From positions 8,846,780 through 8,910,779 of the forward strand of contig NW_023998417.1 of NCBI RefSeq assembly GCF_014805625.2: DNA of 64,000 nucleotides, given 5' to 3'. Below are positions 37,984 to 50,583 of the stretch, piece by piece. The notes under the pieces are model-generated. The model was not told the DNA's origin, did not search any database, and was given only the letters and a program-made list of their open reading frames with translations. The position numbers and the translations under genes are program-made. Position 1 is the first letter of the stretch. Every line of letters starts with the position of its first letter. The DNA is from Glossina fuscipes. Taxonomy: Eukaryota > Arthropoda > Insecta > Diptera > Glossinidae.

Positions 37984-39082
37984 GTACGCACTTGAGCTTT
38001 AAAAAGCAAAATCATTTTTGCAAAATCAACCACTAACTAACAAACAGAGTTAACATTAAAGTGTCATTAGCTAGATTTTTTGTAAGTAACTCAGGTTACC
38101 TGCAGTGCATACATAAGTAGTATAAGTGTATCATGACTTTTGTTGCAATACATTTTCATGTAAAATAAAACTTTTTTTTTTGTTTTTTGATTCTCGTATT
38201 TACGTAAAAGTAATTTTTTTTTATTACCTTCGCTTCGATGACCTCATTTCATGCCAACAACAAAACGCATATTTGAAAATCTTAACTCGCAAAAAAAATT
38301 TCGTTTAATTTCATTTATTCATTCTTTTTTTTGTTTTACCCGCCCACCACCACCCTATCTACATACACACACACACAAACACACACACACATACGATCGT
38401 TCTTGGTTTTCTTGCTAGTTAACCATAAATTGAAATTAAGAGTTTTATACTTGAATTTGTTTTTTACCCGAATATGGTAAGAGAGCACACTACATATACC
38501 TTTAAATTATCACCGTTGTTGGTACTTGACACTGATAACATTTCGTTTTTATCTCCTATAACACTAGTACGCTGTGTAAGTTTCTTTTACGTTGCATAGT
38601 AATGTTATGATTATGTGTGTGTGTGTGTGTTTGTGTGTGATGTGCTCATGTGTATAAAGATATTGATTAAGAAAAAGTGTAGGTTTCTATAAGTATCTTA
38701 CTTAAGACTTAAACACCCTTTTCACTGAGATGGAGTACATTTTTTTTACGCAGACAAAAAAACAAATATTTTTTCAATTCAACGAGACAAGTAAGTAAGT
38801 ATTCCAGCTTTTTTCAAGGGTCTCTTACAGAGTGAAATTTCATTCGCTGGAGAAAAAAGTATCCAAGTATACTATTTTTTTTGACGTAAGTAAAGTGAAA
38901 GTTACTTTTACTAGTAATCACCACTTCATATTGAATAATTGACGTTAGCAAATAATTGGACGAATATTTAAATATTGACTGAATAATTGCTTAAATTTGC
39001 TTTTGCATGTTTCGTTTTCAACAGCTGCTGAAGCACTCTTGGAAGTCTAAAGCTAAGCCTTCATAGCAAGCACCTATATATG

Positions 39083-39113
<31 letters not shown>

Positions 39114-41065
39114 GAATGAAAGAATCGATTCTATGACTATTACTGTTAAAATTCCTTCATATAGTAACTGAGCGCAAATTAGATTCATATAGCAATTCAA
39201 AAAATCAGGTAATCAAAATCATTTACACCGCTTGACCTCATACAATTCTTCATTTACATTTATAAATAAGATAACAGAAAGTATATCTTGTTGCCATACA
39301 AAGGCATAATTTCCATATATGGCAGCATCAACTTGACGTGGTATATGTTTAACAAACCTATTAGTAACGTTCTAGGCATATAAACATTACAATCTATTTC
39401 CATATCAAAAATTTCCCTTCATGAAATCCCTTATGGCGAATGAGGTCCAAAGAATGGATAGATTCAATTTTGATAAAGATAATTTATACTTGAAACTATT
39501 ATTACGGATCATTTTCAAATGCTGAAACTTACAATCCTTTGCCGTACTTTGCCGTCCCAGGAGCGATTGTATGTAAGAAGATTCAAAAAATTGTCCAATC
39601 CGTTTCGAGTTTTCCACATTAGGTTTAATATGCTGAAAAATTTAATGATTTTCACCGCCAAAAATTTTGGTAATTGGAATTTTTTTGTCATATAACGTCT
39701 TTTCCAAGCTAAACATTTATTTGCAGAGTGATCGCAGAAATAGTTCAATCTAATCCATTTCAAGTAGATTTCGTCCTTGAAGGGAAACCGGATCAGTTTA
39801 ATAAGTTTTTCCGAAATTTCTTGAAAATTGCGCTTTTTAAGTTACAACAAGTCAAACAGACAAACGGACCGAAACACAGGTAAATCTGTCTTAAGTCCTT
39901 CTCGATGTTACAAACGCCACCACAAACATAGTGTAATCGATACCAGAGTAAGAGGTATAATTAGGGCAATTCACATTGGAAGAATTACTAATATATTGCA
40001 CTTAATATGATAAGGATAATGCTGTTGCAGATTAAATCGAGATGTTTCAGTTCAAGGATATTTAAGCTTAAGAAAAATGAAATAATTGTAATAATTCTTT
40101 GCTGCAAGCACTATATACTTTTCCAGAACTTTTTTACCACCCATTTAAATTATTTTAATATCGCATTAATTTGACAAATGGTTCTTATTTTAGAATTCCA
40201 TAAGTCGTATTTAATTATTATATAATGCCTGTAAAGCTTAGACAACGTTAGCATTAATTTGAAAAGTGAAATTTTGGTTTGCAGAAACTGTCGAGCAAAA
40301 CAGTTGGAAATTTGTCACGGAAGTTTATTTAAATCTAATTCCATGTAATTGCCATAGAAAAAAGGATATGCGATTTATGTACATGTTTATGGTGCAAGAA
40401 CAAGTATACGCATTTGCGTTAAAGCAAACACCAGGTCATTTGAAGAGTTTTATTAGTAGCATGTAATAGCATGCGATAAATATTCAGTTTAAAGGGGGAT
40501 AATAATCAAAAAAACAAGGGGTACATTAACTGCGTGTAAATGAAAATATTGCCGACTTGAATTGAATTTTTAAAAAAGGTTAGCTTGAAAGGACATTAGT
40601 TGCGGTTGGGCAACAGTGTTGTTTCATTTCAATTAATATAAGTCTAATGATAAAAATTCTAATTAGTAAACAATTATTCTATTTATTTATCGCATGAATC
40701 CAAGAAACATTAAGTGACCGATACTAAAGCGGTTTCAAATTTCTAGTTTGAAGACCATAAGGAAGTTAATGATTTTCTCCTCTATAAGCTTTTTTATTTA
40801 GCTTGTTTTCTTTCATGTCAGCATAGAAACTGCTAATCTGTATTCTTGGCTTCCCCTTGTTGCTTATCGCGCTGAAATTTTACACACGTTCTAGGTTCTG
40901 ATGAGTCAATATATGGACGGACGGGTATATTAGAAATTGTGGTCGACATGAAATGCTCTTCTGAATACTTTGCCTTTACAAAAGTGTCTGGAGAGTAGAA
41001 TGCGAATTGTGGGCGGTTAAGAACTCGGAAATATATGAATAAAGATATAAAACCTTTGTCCGTTT

Positions 41066-41248
41066 GAGTGCTCGAGTAGGCAAAGAATGTCGACTAACAA
41101 CTCAACGCTGGTGGATTCAAATCGTAAATGCGATAAAATTTTCAACCGAATTTTTCCGATAGCCTTAGAGATGAGATGTTAGTATTTTAAGAGTTTAGTC
41201 TCAGAATTTATTTTTCTGGCGAAATTGCAATAATATTACTATTATTTC
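41066..41248 (+). mobile_element. tRNA-derived SINE, diverged near-full copy
   Basis: The A-box region GTGCTCGAGTAGGC is at 41068-41081 and a weakened B box, GGTGGATTCAAATCG, at about 41110-41124. The body contains GATAGCCTTAGAGATGAG, AGAGTTTAGTCTCAGAATTT and ATTTTTCTGGCGAAATTG, followed by an AAT/ATT tail. It aligns over its full length with the 34.4-kb copy but has more substitutions and is older. I could not see a clean target-site duplication. Confidence 0.85.
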
Positions 41249-42138
41249 TATGAAACGGAGTGCGTAGCTTTTGAGGCTCTTCTCGAGTTACTTTCATCTG
41301 ATTAAGCACAAAATCTTAGGATGTTTAGCAAAAATCGAATCTCATGGGCATTAAACCCTTAAGCCGCCTACTGGTCACTTGAAGAAAAAGCTTACTTTCC
41401 CCTTTTTAGTTCGCAAAAAGAAAAGCTCATTGAACCACCCTACTGTATACACACGCTTTTTAAACGAACCATAGCACGACGTGACTCTGAATAATTAAAA
41501 TATTATTGTTTATAATTTACATTCATTAATACATTCAGCTTGAAGCAAGCTATTAAACACAGGCCATATATATTTAATGGAAATGGTATATGAAATAATT
41601 AAAAAAAAATTAATGAAAATGTTTAAAAAAAAAGCTCAACGTAAACAGGTCGTATAAAACATTTAAAACCCATTTTCAGAAATCCATGAAAAAAAGTATG
41701 CAGGCTTCCCTTTTAAAGTTTGCCATCTTTCGTCTACTACGCTTTCTCTTGTATGTTGTCTGGCTAGTAATTCAATTTTCTTCCCTGGTCTCTTGCACAA
41801 TTACTTCTTCTTCTTCTTCTTCTTGTTCTTGAGGTAATTTGCAATAGCTTAAAGAAAACTATGAAATTGAAATCTTAGAACTGGGAAAATTTATCAGTTG
41901 ATGGAGCCGATTTTTAAGGTGATGCTAAGATCCTGAGATCGAAAAGATACTTCCTGCAAACGGACAGCAAGAAGATGCGTCTACGATTTCCTTTGTGCAG
42001 ACAAGTATATTTTATTTAAAAAACAAAAAGATACGGTTCAGATTTGATGTCCTTAAACTTGTAACGCTTGTAAGCTTCATTGGCTAGAGTAGATGTGATT
42101 CTGAAGAGATGTCTTTCTGGAAAAAAATTCGATCGCCT

Positions 42139-42146
42139 TGACGTCA
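42139..42146. promoter_or_regulatory. Perfect CRE palindrome TGACGTCA
   Basis: The third exact CRE/ATF element in the window, deep in the long intron. Function is inference. Confidence 0.3.
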
Positions 42147-42646
42147 GCAATAAAGAATGATAGAATATATGAAAATTTCAAATGCTTTTAAGCCAATCAC
42201 GATAGCGGAGGGGATTTCTCTGTGTACTCTGATACAGTGTACAATTATGTGGGCAGGTAGGCCATTGATAATGGCGTAAAAATGATTTGAAAATACTTTA
42301 CAACAACCTTTTAAAAATTTTGTTGATTTTTTTGTTTTCAACGCTTGAAAAGATTTATGTTCAATATTATATTTCACATAAAAAATATCCTGTAGCATTG
42401 AAAAGTATATTAAGGACTTCATACCGTTTGTAATATCTCTTCTTACCAACTTCTTAAAAAAAAAAAAAAAAAACCAAGAATTATAAACGACTCGGGGGCT
42501 ATGAAGATTAAAGTGGGAATGTGTAAGTAAAACTTGTGAGAAAAAAAAGGATTTTTTTTAATGCATTGAAAATTTCCCCGCTTTTAATTATATTGTGCGG
42601 TGTGTTGAGGGCTCTTTAAATATTTTATATGCATTAAAGTCTGTAT

Positions 42647-42679
42647 AGTAGTAGCAATAGTAGTAGTAGTAGTAGTATT
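42647..42679. repeat. (TAG)n microsatellite
   Basis: About ten TAG/GTA units with one CAA and one ATT interruption. Confidence 0.93.
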
Positions 42680-43114
42680 AGTAGTTGTGTGTATGAAGCT
42701 ACACGCCCATAATCCTATCCGAAAGTACACAAAAAAAAATTTAACGCGTAGACAGCTACAAAGAAAAAAAAAAAAGAAAGAAAGAATGGAAATAATAAAA
42801 GAACACATATGGAATATGTGCGTGCTAGATTTGTCTTTCTCTCTTGTGCTTGTTTTTTCTTTTTTCCTTTTTCTTTTTTTTTTTTTTTTTTTGATCAAAC
42901 TCACCAAATGAAAACAAACAAAATCATACAATGAACTCAAATTAAACAAAACAGATAAAAGCAAAGGCAGCAACGACAACAACAAAAACATTAACTCATG
43001 AAGAGGAATAACGCAACAATAACAACAACAATATGGAAAAAAAAATTGCGAGACAACTGACGCGCCTTGTATTTCAATATTTCTTCTTTAGTAAAACACT
43101 CACACGCATTGCAC

Positions 43115-43118
<4 letters not shown>

Positions 43119-43154
<36 letters not shown>
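43119..43154. repeat. Long (TA)n microsatellite
   Basis: A pure run of 18 AT units, the longest TA run in the window. It may form cruciforms and is likely to be length-polymorphic. Confidence 0.97.
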
Positions 43155-43157
<3 letters not shown>

Positions 43158-46100
43158 AGTACGTAAATAAATATATATAGATTTCGCAAAAAGCGACATT
43201 AATTTATTTAAATGCATTTTGTCGCGACACACTAACAACAATAAAAAATTGAAATGTGTGCTTGCATGTGTATATAAATTTCTTATAATACCTAAAAGAA
43301 ACAAAAAAAAAAACAAAAAGAGTAATAATAATATGTATGGAGCCACAGATACTATAAAAAGGAAAGCACAAGGTAATAGTAGAGACAAGGAAAAAAGGAA
43401 AATTCTTTAGGAGTTTTTCTTTTCACAACAACAAAATATAAATAAAATCCAAAGACGTCTGAAGGCCAAAAGGAAAAACTATCGAGAAAAGGAGAAAGCA
43501 TAGAGAAAATAAAAGTTGATAATAATGGAATATAAAAATGTCTGGCATTTTTCTTGTTTCCAGCTATATATATATATATATATATACATTTTCCTTTCGA
43601 TACATGATAGACGCTTAAAACATACGCTCTCACTATGCTTCTGCTTTAATGTTACTTAAATTTTTGTTTTCATTAAATCGGAAATCTAAACTATTTTTAT
43701 ATACACTTTCCCTCTAATGGTTTGTTTATGCGAGTTGCGTGTTGCGTGCTTTTGCTGGTGCATGTGTATAGGCACACGGGCTATGGGGAATTGTAGATTA
43801 TATTATAGCCCTTTTTCCTTTCCCCCTCCGTTATAATTCTATTGCTTTCAGTAACGACATGCAAATGAAATTTTATAGTGACCAAATCATTATGGGAAGG
43901 ATTACAGTACGAAATTGCAGTAATAGCAGTGCAGAGCAATTGCGGAAATTATAATAAATCTTTTAGGAAGGAACTCTCTAAACTCTTCTGAAAATGTAAA
44001 AAAGAATTCCAAACTATTCACCTTTGCAGCTACCGAGTTGTAATAAAAACGAATATAGAGTCGTGGAACTTTCGGTCTTAATCAATTATTTCTATTAATT
44101 TTATTCACCTTTCAAGAAACGCTGCAATCCTACCGTTCATACTAGGTTATGCCTTTGTAGAAGGTCCAAAATTCATAAGAGCAATATAACTACTTGCACA
44201 TTGCATGTACCGTTTTCGATACACAAAAGCCCATGAAATACTAAATAGAGGTATAAAGGAAATCAATTCCAGATAGAAGACTAAAGGCGGTCTGGACAGC
44301 GAAATTTTAGAAGACATTTGCAACGCCTCAAACTATTTTTGAAAGACCCTAGAAGAACAAACCTGTTTAAATTTAATGAACGACATGAGAAGAAAATGGA
44401 ACAAATTAAATGGAAACCTTGTTTTACTTACTCTTAATCCTCATTCTGATCTTAATTTCTTCAATTTAGTTTTAACATAGTTTTGAATGTATATTAAATT
44501 TCTTTTAGTTGGATTAGTTCATCAAGAATACAATAAATCGGAACACACATGATGCACAAATTTTTGTTGAGAACTCAATGGCAATAGAGAATTATGTCCT
44601 TAGGTAACATTGTTGTCATTTTACGTCAACATGAATATGAAAGGGAAACATGCACTACACCAGCATCACGTTAGCATCACTTTATCTTAAAATAATTAGA
44701 ATTTCCATTTATCCATAACGAGCTTAACGAGATTAAACTGCATTTCGTAAAAAAAAAAAAAATTCAGAACAGTCAGTCAGTCTGTCAGTCATCATCGGGA
44801 AGATGACATCGTGACTTTACATAATTATTAATTAGCTTTGTGATGATGTAAGGCATTTACTATATTCTCAAGAAATTGTCTTTGGAGGTAAATGTTTTTG
44901 ATTTCGTTTTTAGAAAATCAATTTAAAAGAAATCACATTTTTCTCTTGCTTTCCAATTTTGTGAATGGTTGTCAAGAGATGGATTATTTGCATAAAACCG
45001 CAGGCAATGCAGAATACCGCTTGTTATAAGGTATTACATTTTGCTGTTATCATCATTCAGTAGAATTATGACCCAAAAAAAAAGCAGTGCTATATACACA
45101 GCATATGACAGTGTGTCGACAACAATACGGTCACATTAAGTTTAGCATTAGTGCCAAGTGAAAGGAAAAATATTTGAATAAATTTGTTGCTTTTATTCAT
45201 TCTTGTTTCCATTTAAATTCGTTCCTAATGCTTAATGTTCACTTGAATACTTTGCAGTATTTTCAACTACTGACCATGACCATGGAGAGCAGTTAGGTAA
45301 AAAAAAAAAAAAACACAAAAAAACGCGCAAAGTGATTCTGCAGTATTTATCTACCTTAGTAATACAAGTTTCTCGCATTCCTTCTACACACATCACTCAA
45401 TAAATTCGTGGGATGACATATAGATATGGCCGCTATTATTAGAAACCATATGACTTTCAGATTTTGAGGGCTTCAGATCTTATGATCACTTCGCTTCAGC
45501 GACCATTAGTTTACAAGTTGCAGTTGTTTTTGTAAGACAAACGAAAAACAAACTCAATTTCGTGTAGCAAAAATACCGCTCAGGCAAATGGCAATGGCTT
45601 GACAAATGTCATTTGAACTCCATTCCATCGCCAACATATGGCAGAGAAGTGCTTTGCTGATTTTAACCACATATCTGACGATCATGCCTAGCTGATCCTC
45701 GAAAAAATTTAAATAAAGTGCTAATAATCGCTTTGGTAGACTGAAAAGTCAAACTGCTTGGCATAGCTGATACCTGAACGTGCATTTGTCCACAAAAAGG
45801 CAAAATGTGCGTCAAGTTGTTTTGAGGAAAATAAAAAGGATTTCTTCGTCCTATATGTGACAATAAATGCAACACGGATTGATCCATTACTACGCTTCCA
45901 AGCGGGTATCAAACGGCGATCAACAAATTCCAAAGGTGGGCTGGACTGATCATGGCGTGCGCTTAGTGTAGTCTGTTCTCATAGACACTATGTTGAAAAG
46001 AGACAAACAAAGCGTTTATAGTGAATATTATATGGCGTTATAATCGCAAATCGTATGAATTTATTGAGTGATATATTACATCTATGCATGTGTAATAATG

Positions 46101-46233
46101 CTTTATTTAATTATGTTTGAGGGCAGTTACGTGGCTTGCTATTGCTACCCCAGTAGACAAAGTTATCCTTTCATATATAATAATAATTTGGCATCGAATA
46201 CATCGAATGTTTCAACAATTTTATGTAAGCAAC

Positions 46234-46274
46234 CAGGCAGGCAGGCAGGCATGAAGGCAAGCAAGCAAGCAAGC
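46234..46274. repeat. (CAGG)n then (CAAG)n tetranucleotide run
   Basis: Four CAGG-type units grade through CATGAAGG into about four CAAG units. One tetranucleotide repeat has been converted to another by a single substitution. Confidence 0.9.
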
Positions 46275-46788
46275 TACAGACAAGAGTGCCGACTAGCTAT
46301 CCTCTGGAGACTTACATACCATATGTACACGAAAATAAAGCACAATTTGTATGCTTCTATGCTTTGCTGCTTAATTTATAATGCAACGCATAAACAACAG
46401 CAGTAAAACGCCATTACACAAAAAAAAAATACAAAATATATATTGAAAGGAAAAAAAGAAAAAAAAAAATTTATCTAAATTGGCAACGAATTGAAATGAA
46501 ATTTCTAATCATTACTAGAAAATGTAATTAAAGAATCATAACCTAATTGAAAATTAATTGCTTTCTGCCAAAAATTCATAATAATTATTTATTACTTTCG
46601 AGGATTTTCTAATTTTCAACTTGCGTTATTACTATTTCACTGATTTCCTCAAATATTTAACCGTTAAATTATAAATAAATTTTAATTTTTTTTTTTTTCT
46701 TAATAATTTCCGAAAATTGTTTTTTTTTTTTTTAACTTATTTTAACTTCATTGACCACAAAAAGCACCAACAGTTACAATAACGCGAC

Positions 46789-46811
46789 TGTGTGTGTGTG
46801 TGTGTGTGTGT
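46789..46811. repeat. (TG)n microsatellite
   Basis: About 11 TG units. Other TG/CA runs lie at 38614-38640, 51893-51911 and 54893-54911. Confidence 0.95.
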
Positions 46812-47616
46812 ATGCATGTGTGTTTGTGCAATGTAAACGAAATAGGAGAAAAAAGCAATAAATTATGAATTAATATAAAATTATAAAATTTAATATTTTA
46901 CGCTGCCAAAGTTAACGTCATGGTAGACTGATTTGACCATATCTTCTTCTTGGTGAGGAAAATAAAAAACAAAATCTCATGCAATATAGTTTCGGTTATT
47001 ATTGCACTTTTTGTTTTTTTTTTTGGCTTTCTTTAATGAAATGGGAAATAAAAGCAATTAAAAAAACTTATTATTGTTCGGTTCGTGACAGTATTATATT
47101 AATTTATTGCTATAAATATTATTTTGAAAATCATAAAAATGCAATTATTACGGTTTTTTTTTTTTTACTTATTTAGTTATTTATTTTTCTGTTCTAATTC
47201 ATTTCACGATTTTACAAACTATTTCAAGTTTAATAATGTGGGTCGATGTGGGACTGGACAGAACTGGTTTGGTTTTTTTTTTTTTTCTTTTTGAACGGAG
47301 TGTTTTTTCAATGAAAACAGAAAAAAAAAAAAAAGAAATGTTCGAGTAAATAACGGAATTTCTGTTACAATGCCGTTACACATATTGATATGGCTTGCGT
47401 CACGTCTTATCATTTGTTATCAAATAATTATTGTAGATAAAAGTAGTAACTAATCTAATAGTGTAGTGTGCTAAAGAGCCTTACCTCAATTGAGCAGCAA
47501 AATATAAATATTCAATTTGCAATTTCAAAACGTACGCGTCTTTGACTCTGTAACTCTGTTTATGGCAATATCAAAAAATTGGTCTATCGGCCTATCCGAT
47601 ATTTTAGAGTATTGAA

Positions 47617-47760
47617 GCTTTTTACCCCACCCAGAGAACAGTTTCCGAGTCACTATAAAGCTTGTTTATATATATATATATCAAATTCTGAATTGATTTA
47701 GGCGGACGTATTCGGGCTCATTCGTGCATGTCTGTCCGTATGTTCATCTGCATGCTTGTC
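47617..47760 (+). repeat. Dispersed-repeat remnant with CTGTCCGTATG core
   Basis: The stretch reads TTTACCCCACCCAGAGAACA, a short TA run, TCAAATTCTGAATTGATTTA, then CATGTCTGTCCGTATG and ATCTGCATGC. The order TACCC... / TATA / TGATTT / GTCTGTCCGT is shared with the 27-kb remnant and with repeats I recall from fly genomes. It is non-coding, and no inverted ends were found. Confidence 0.5.
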
Positions 47761-50061
47761 ATCCGAAACCAGCCACAAATTAGCCTTAAGAGAGGTGCAA
47801 TTCGTTTTAAACTCATATTTAAATGTTTGTCTTATCAATTTTATCAATGAAATAAATTTTGGTTACATTTTCTAAAAAGAGCGACAGGCATCGCTTGATT
47901 TTTTTGTCACTGTTAGTTAACTTCACCGCATATAAATTTTATTCTGTATATTATACATATACCCGATCGTCATAGACAGTCAACGGTTTTTGATTTTGTT
48001 AGATGCGAAATCTGCATGTATTGGAACTCGGTCTTCAAAGCATGAACGAAACAGGATTCGTGTTCGAATATTGTGTCATTTTCCTATTGCTTTAAAGAAA
48101 GGCACTGTAGCATCACAGATCGAGTTACTTCATGATGCCATGTTGCGTGTAAGCACTTTTTTTTCTTTAAGATCAACCATTCAGACGGTTTTTCCTACAT
48201 TTTAACCTACCGGAAGGAAAGAGTTTGGAAAGAGTTATAAGGCTGCAGTGTCAGAATATTCTAGTCATGGCCACATGCCAATGGTATTTTAAATATAGTC
48301 TGTTGCGTCGGTAATTTAACCTTGGTATGCCAAGTGCTTATTCGCTCTTCTTATATACTAGGCTGTAGGCAAGCTCCCGTTCTTTAAACGAAAACGTTTT
48401 CTTTTGTCCTGACAAACCTCGCTGTCGCTTATTTCGCCAGAAATTCAATATTTCCTACAGGTCATAAGGGTTTTTTGAAGTAAAGCTGTTCAATTTTGTA
48501 AAAGTTTCTTTCAAGTAGAAATTCTCTGTTAGCGATGGTCAAGCTATTTGATAGTCATTGTTACCACCAATTTCAAGGAAAGGGAGGGGAAATGTTAGCA
48601 CAACTCGCAAATCGCCATACGTTGAATGATCTTCGTAAACTTGAAATAATTTCGTTGAAATCGAATTCAAATATAAGCAGGGTCTGACTAAACCTTAAAA
48701 TCTTAAGTTTCGAAGTTTTCGTTAATAACGTCTAGTCACAGATCTTGGTCAAAATGTTAGGTACATTAAACTTTTTCATTCCTTTTGCCCTAAAGTTATA
48801 GTCAATCCTTTAACTGAATGCGTGTACTCAACTTAAGTCCAAAAAATCAAAGACACTTGGTTTGTACTTAAGAGTTTTTTATGTAACTATTCAGAGGTGC
48901 GGCCACCATAGATATTTATTTTACGTAACCATTGAATCAACTATGCGCACGAACACGAAACGTTGTCCTGGGTTCATTGTCATCGTAATAAGTTTTTAAA
49001 AGTTAGCATTGTTCCATTTTTTTATGTATGTATTCCACAAATAATGACAAGATCCAAACAATGCAGTGAAAAACAAATTTGCTCCAAAGCTCAATCGGAT
49101 GTGTGTTTTATTTACATTTACTTTCGGAATCATGAAACCGACGACCCCCTATACAAAGTAGTAATATCGATAGGCCATCAACCTACATATATATATATAT
49201 ATATATATTAGTCATTGTAAAGCGTTAAGTGAAAATCATATCTCTCTGGTCGGAGTCAGATGGCTAGCCGATCCGGTCGTATTCACCTCCTGTTAGAACT
49301 CACAGGTATTTGGTTTAGAAACTTGACTCTTGATCCATACAACTTCACTTGAAAGCCATGAATTAAAGCTAAGGTGCTTGAAGCAGCTGAAAGAATGTGA
49401 AATGCAGGAAATTATATGAAGAATATTCATAGTGTTAAGCTATAGCAGATAATTCGATACTGACCTGAATTTTTTGTAAGCAAAATTAGAACGATTTTGA
49501 GATCATTGAGAGTATAAATCGCAATATATAGCCAGGAAATTTGGGATTACAGTCAGTCATGGAAGATTATTCCTTAGGGGACATTTTGTTAAAGTTAAAT
49601 GTGGTTCCGCTTGTCACATGAAAATATATTGATTTTTATATCTAATAAAGATCATAAAAAGTCATCGAAAATATATATATGGATATCTTATGAAACTTTG
49701 CAAAGAAGAAATTGCAATAAATATTCTCTGATTTCGATAAAAATGAAAAAAAAAAAAAAACAAACAAACATCAAGTTTTCTGGCTGTGGGTGAGGGACAC
49801 ATATCAATATTTGTTGTTATATGTTTTCGGTTTTTTTTTTTTTTTTTTTTTTCTATATTTGTGTTTTCTGTTCATATTCCGCAAAAAACAATTTTTAAAA
49901 TGAATAAAATAAAATGAAAAGATAAACTTTTGTTTAAAATCAGTTTGACCAAAAATGGTTAACACACGAACACTGCAATGCTAAACAATTTAGCGAATTA
50001 AACAAAGAATTACGTTCGCATGATACAAGCAGTGACGGGTTTCCACTGAATATGTATACAG

Positions 50062-50108
50062 AGCCAGCCAGCCAGCCAGCCAGTCAGTCAGTCAGTCACT
50101 CAGTCAGT
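50062..50108. repeat. (AGCC)n then (AGTC)n tetranucleotide run
   Basis: Four AGCC units pass into five or six AGTC units, with one CACT interruption. It lies just left of the 400-N assembly gap, and its low complexity may have contributed to the assembly break. Confidence 0.93.
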
Positions 50109-50115
50109 CCATTCG

Positions 50116-50149
50116 TATACAATATACTCTGTTGCCAATAAGGCGGCCA
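50116..50149. repeat. 34-bp gap-flanking duplicate, left copy
   Basis: The 34 bp beginning TATACAATATACTCTGTTGC are identical to 50550-50583 on the other side of the N run. Confidence 0.97.
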
Positions 50150-50549
50150 NNNNNNNNNNNNNNNNNNNNNNNNNNNNNNNNNNNNNNNNNNNNNNNNNNN
50201 NNNNNNNNNNNNNNNNNNNNNNNNNNNNNNNNNNNNNNNNNNNNNNNNNNNNNNNNNNNNNNNNNNNNNNNNNNNNNNNNNNNNNNNNNNNNNNNNNNNN
50301 NNNNNNNNNNNNNNNNNNNNNNNNNNNNNNNNNNNNNNNNNNNNNNNNNNNNNNNNNNNNNNNNNNNNNNNNNNNNNNNNNNNNNNNNNNNNNNNNNNNN
50401 NNNNNNNNNNNNNNNNNNNNNNNNNNNNNNNNNNNNNNNNNNNNNNNNNNNNNNNNNNNNNNNNNNNNNNNNNNNNNNNNNNNNNNNNNNNNNNNNNNNN
50501 NNNNNNNNNNNNNNNNNNNNNNNNNNNNNNNNNNNNNNNNNNNNNNNNN
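50150..50549. other. Assembly gap of 400 N
   Basis: Four hundred N between two identical 34-bp ends. Either the two contigs really overlap and the gap is false, or a tandem duplication longer than the reads was collapsed here. Confidence 0.98.
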
Positions 50550-50583
50550 TATACAATATACTCTGTTGCCAATAAGGCGGCCA
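50550..50583. repeat. 34-bp gap-flanking duplicate, right copy
   Basis: Identical to 50116-50149. It is followed by an A-rich stretch. Confidence 0.97.

Noticed and set aside
10132..40907. Perfect AP-1 sites TGAGTCA/TGACTCA near 10132, 20596, 25766 and 40901
   Set aside because: Four 7-mers in 64 kb is about what chance gives. They add nothing to the kayak idea.
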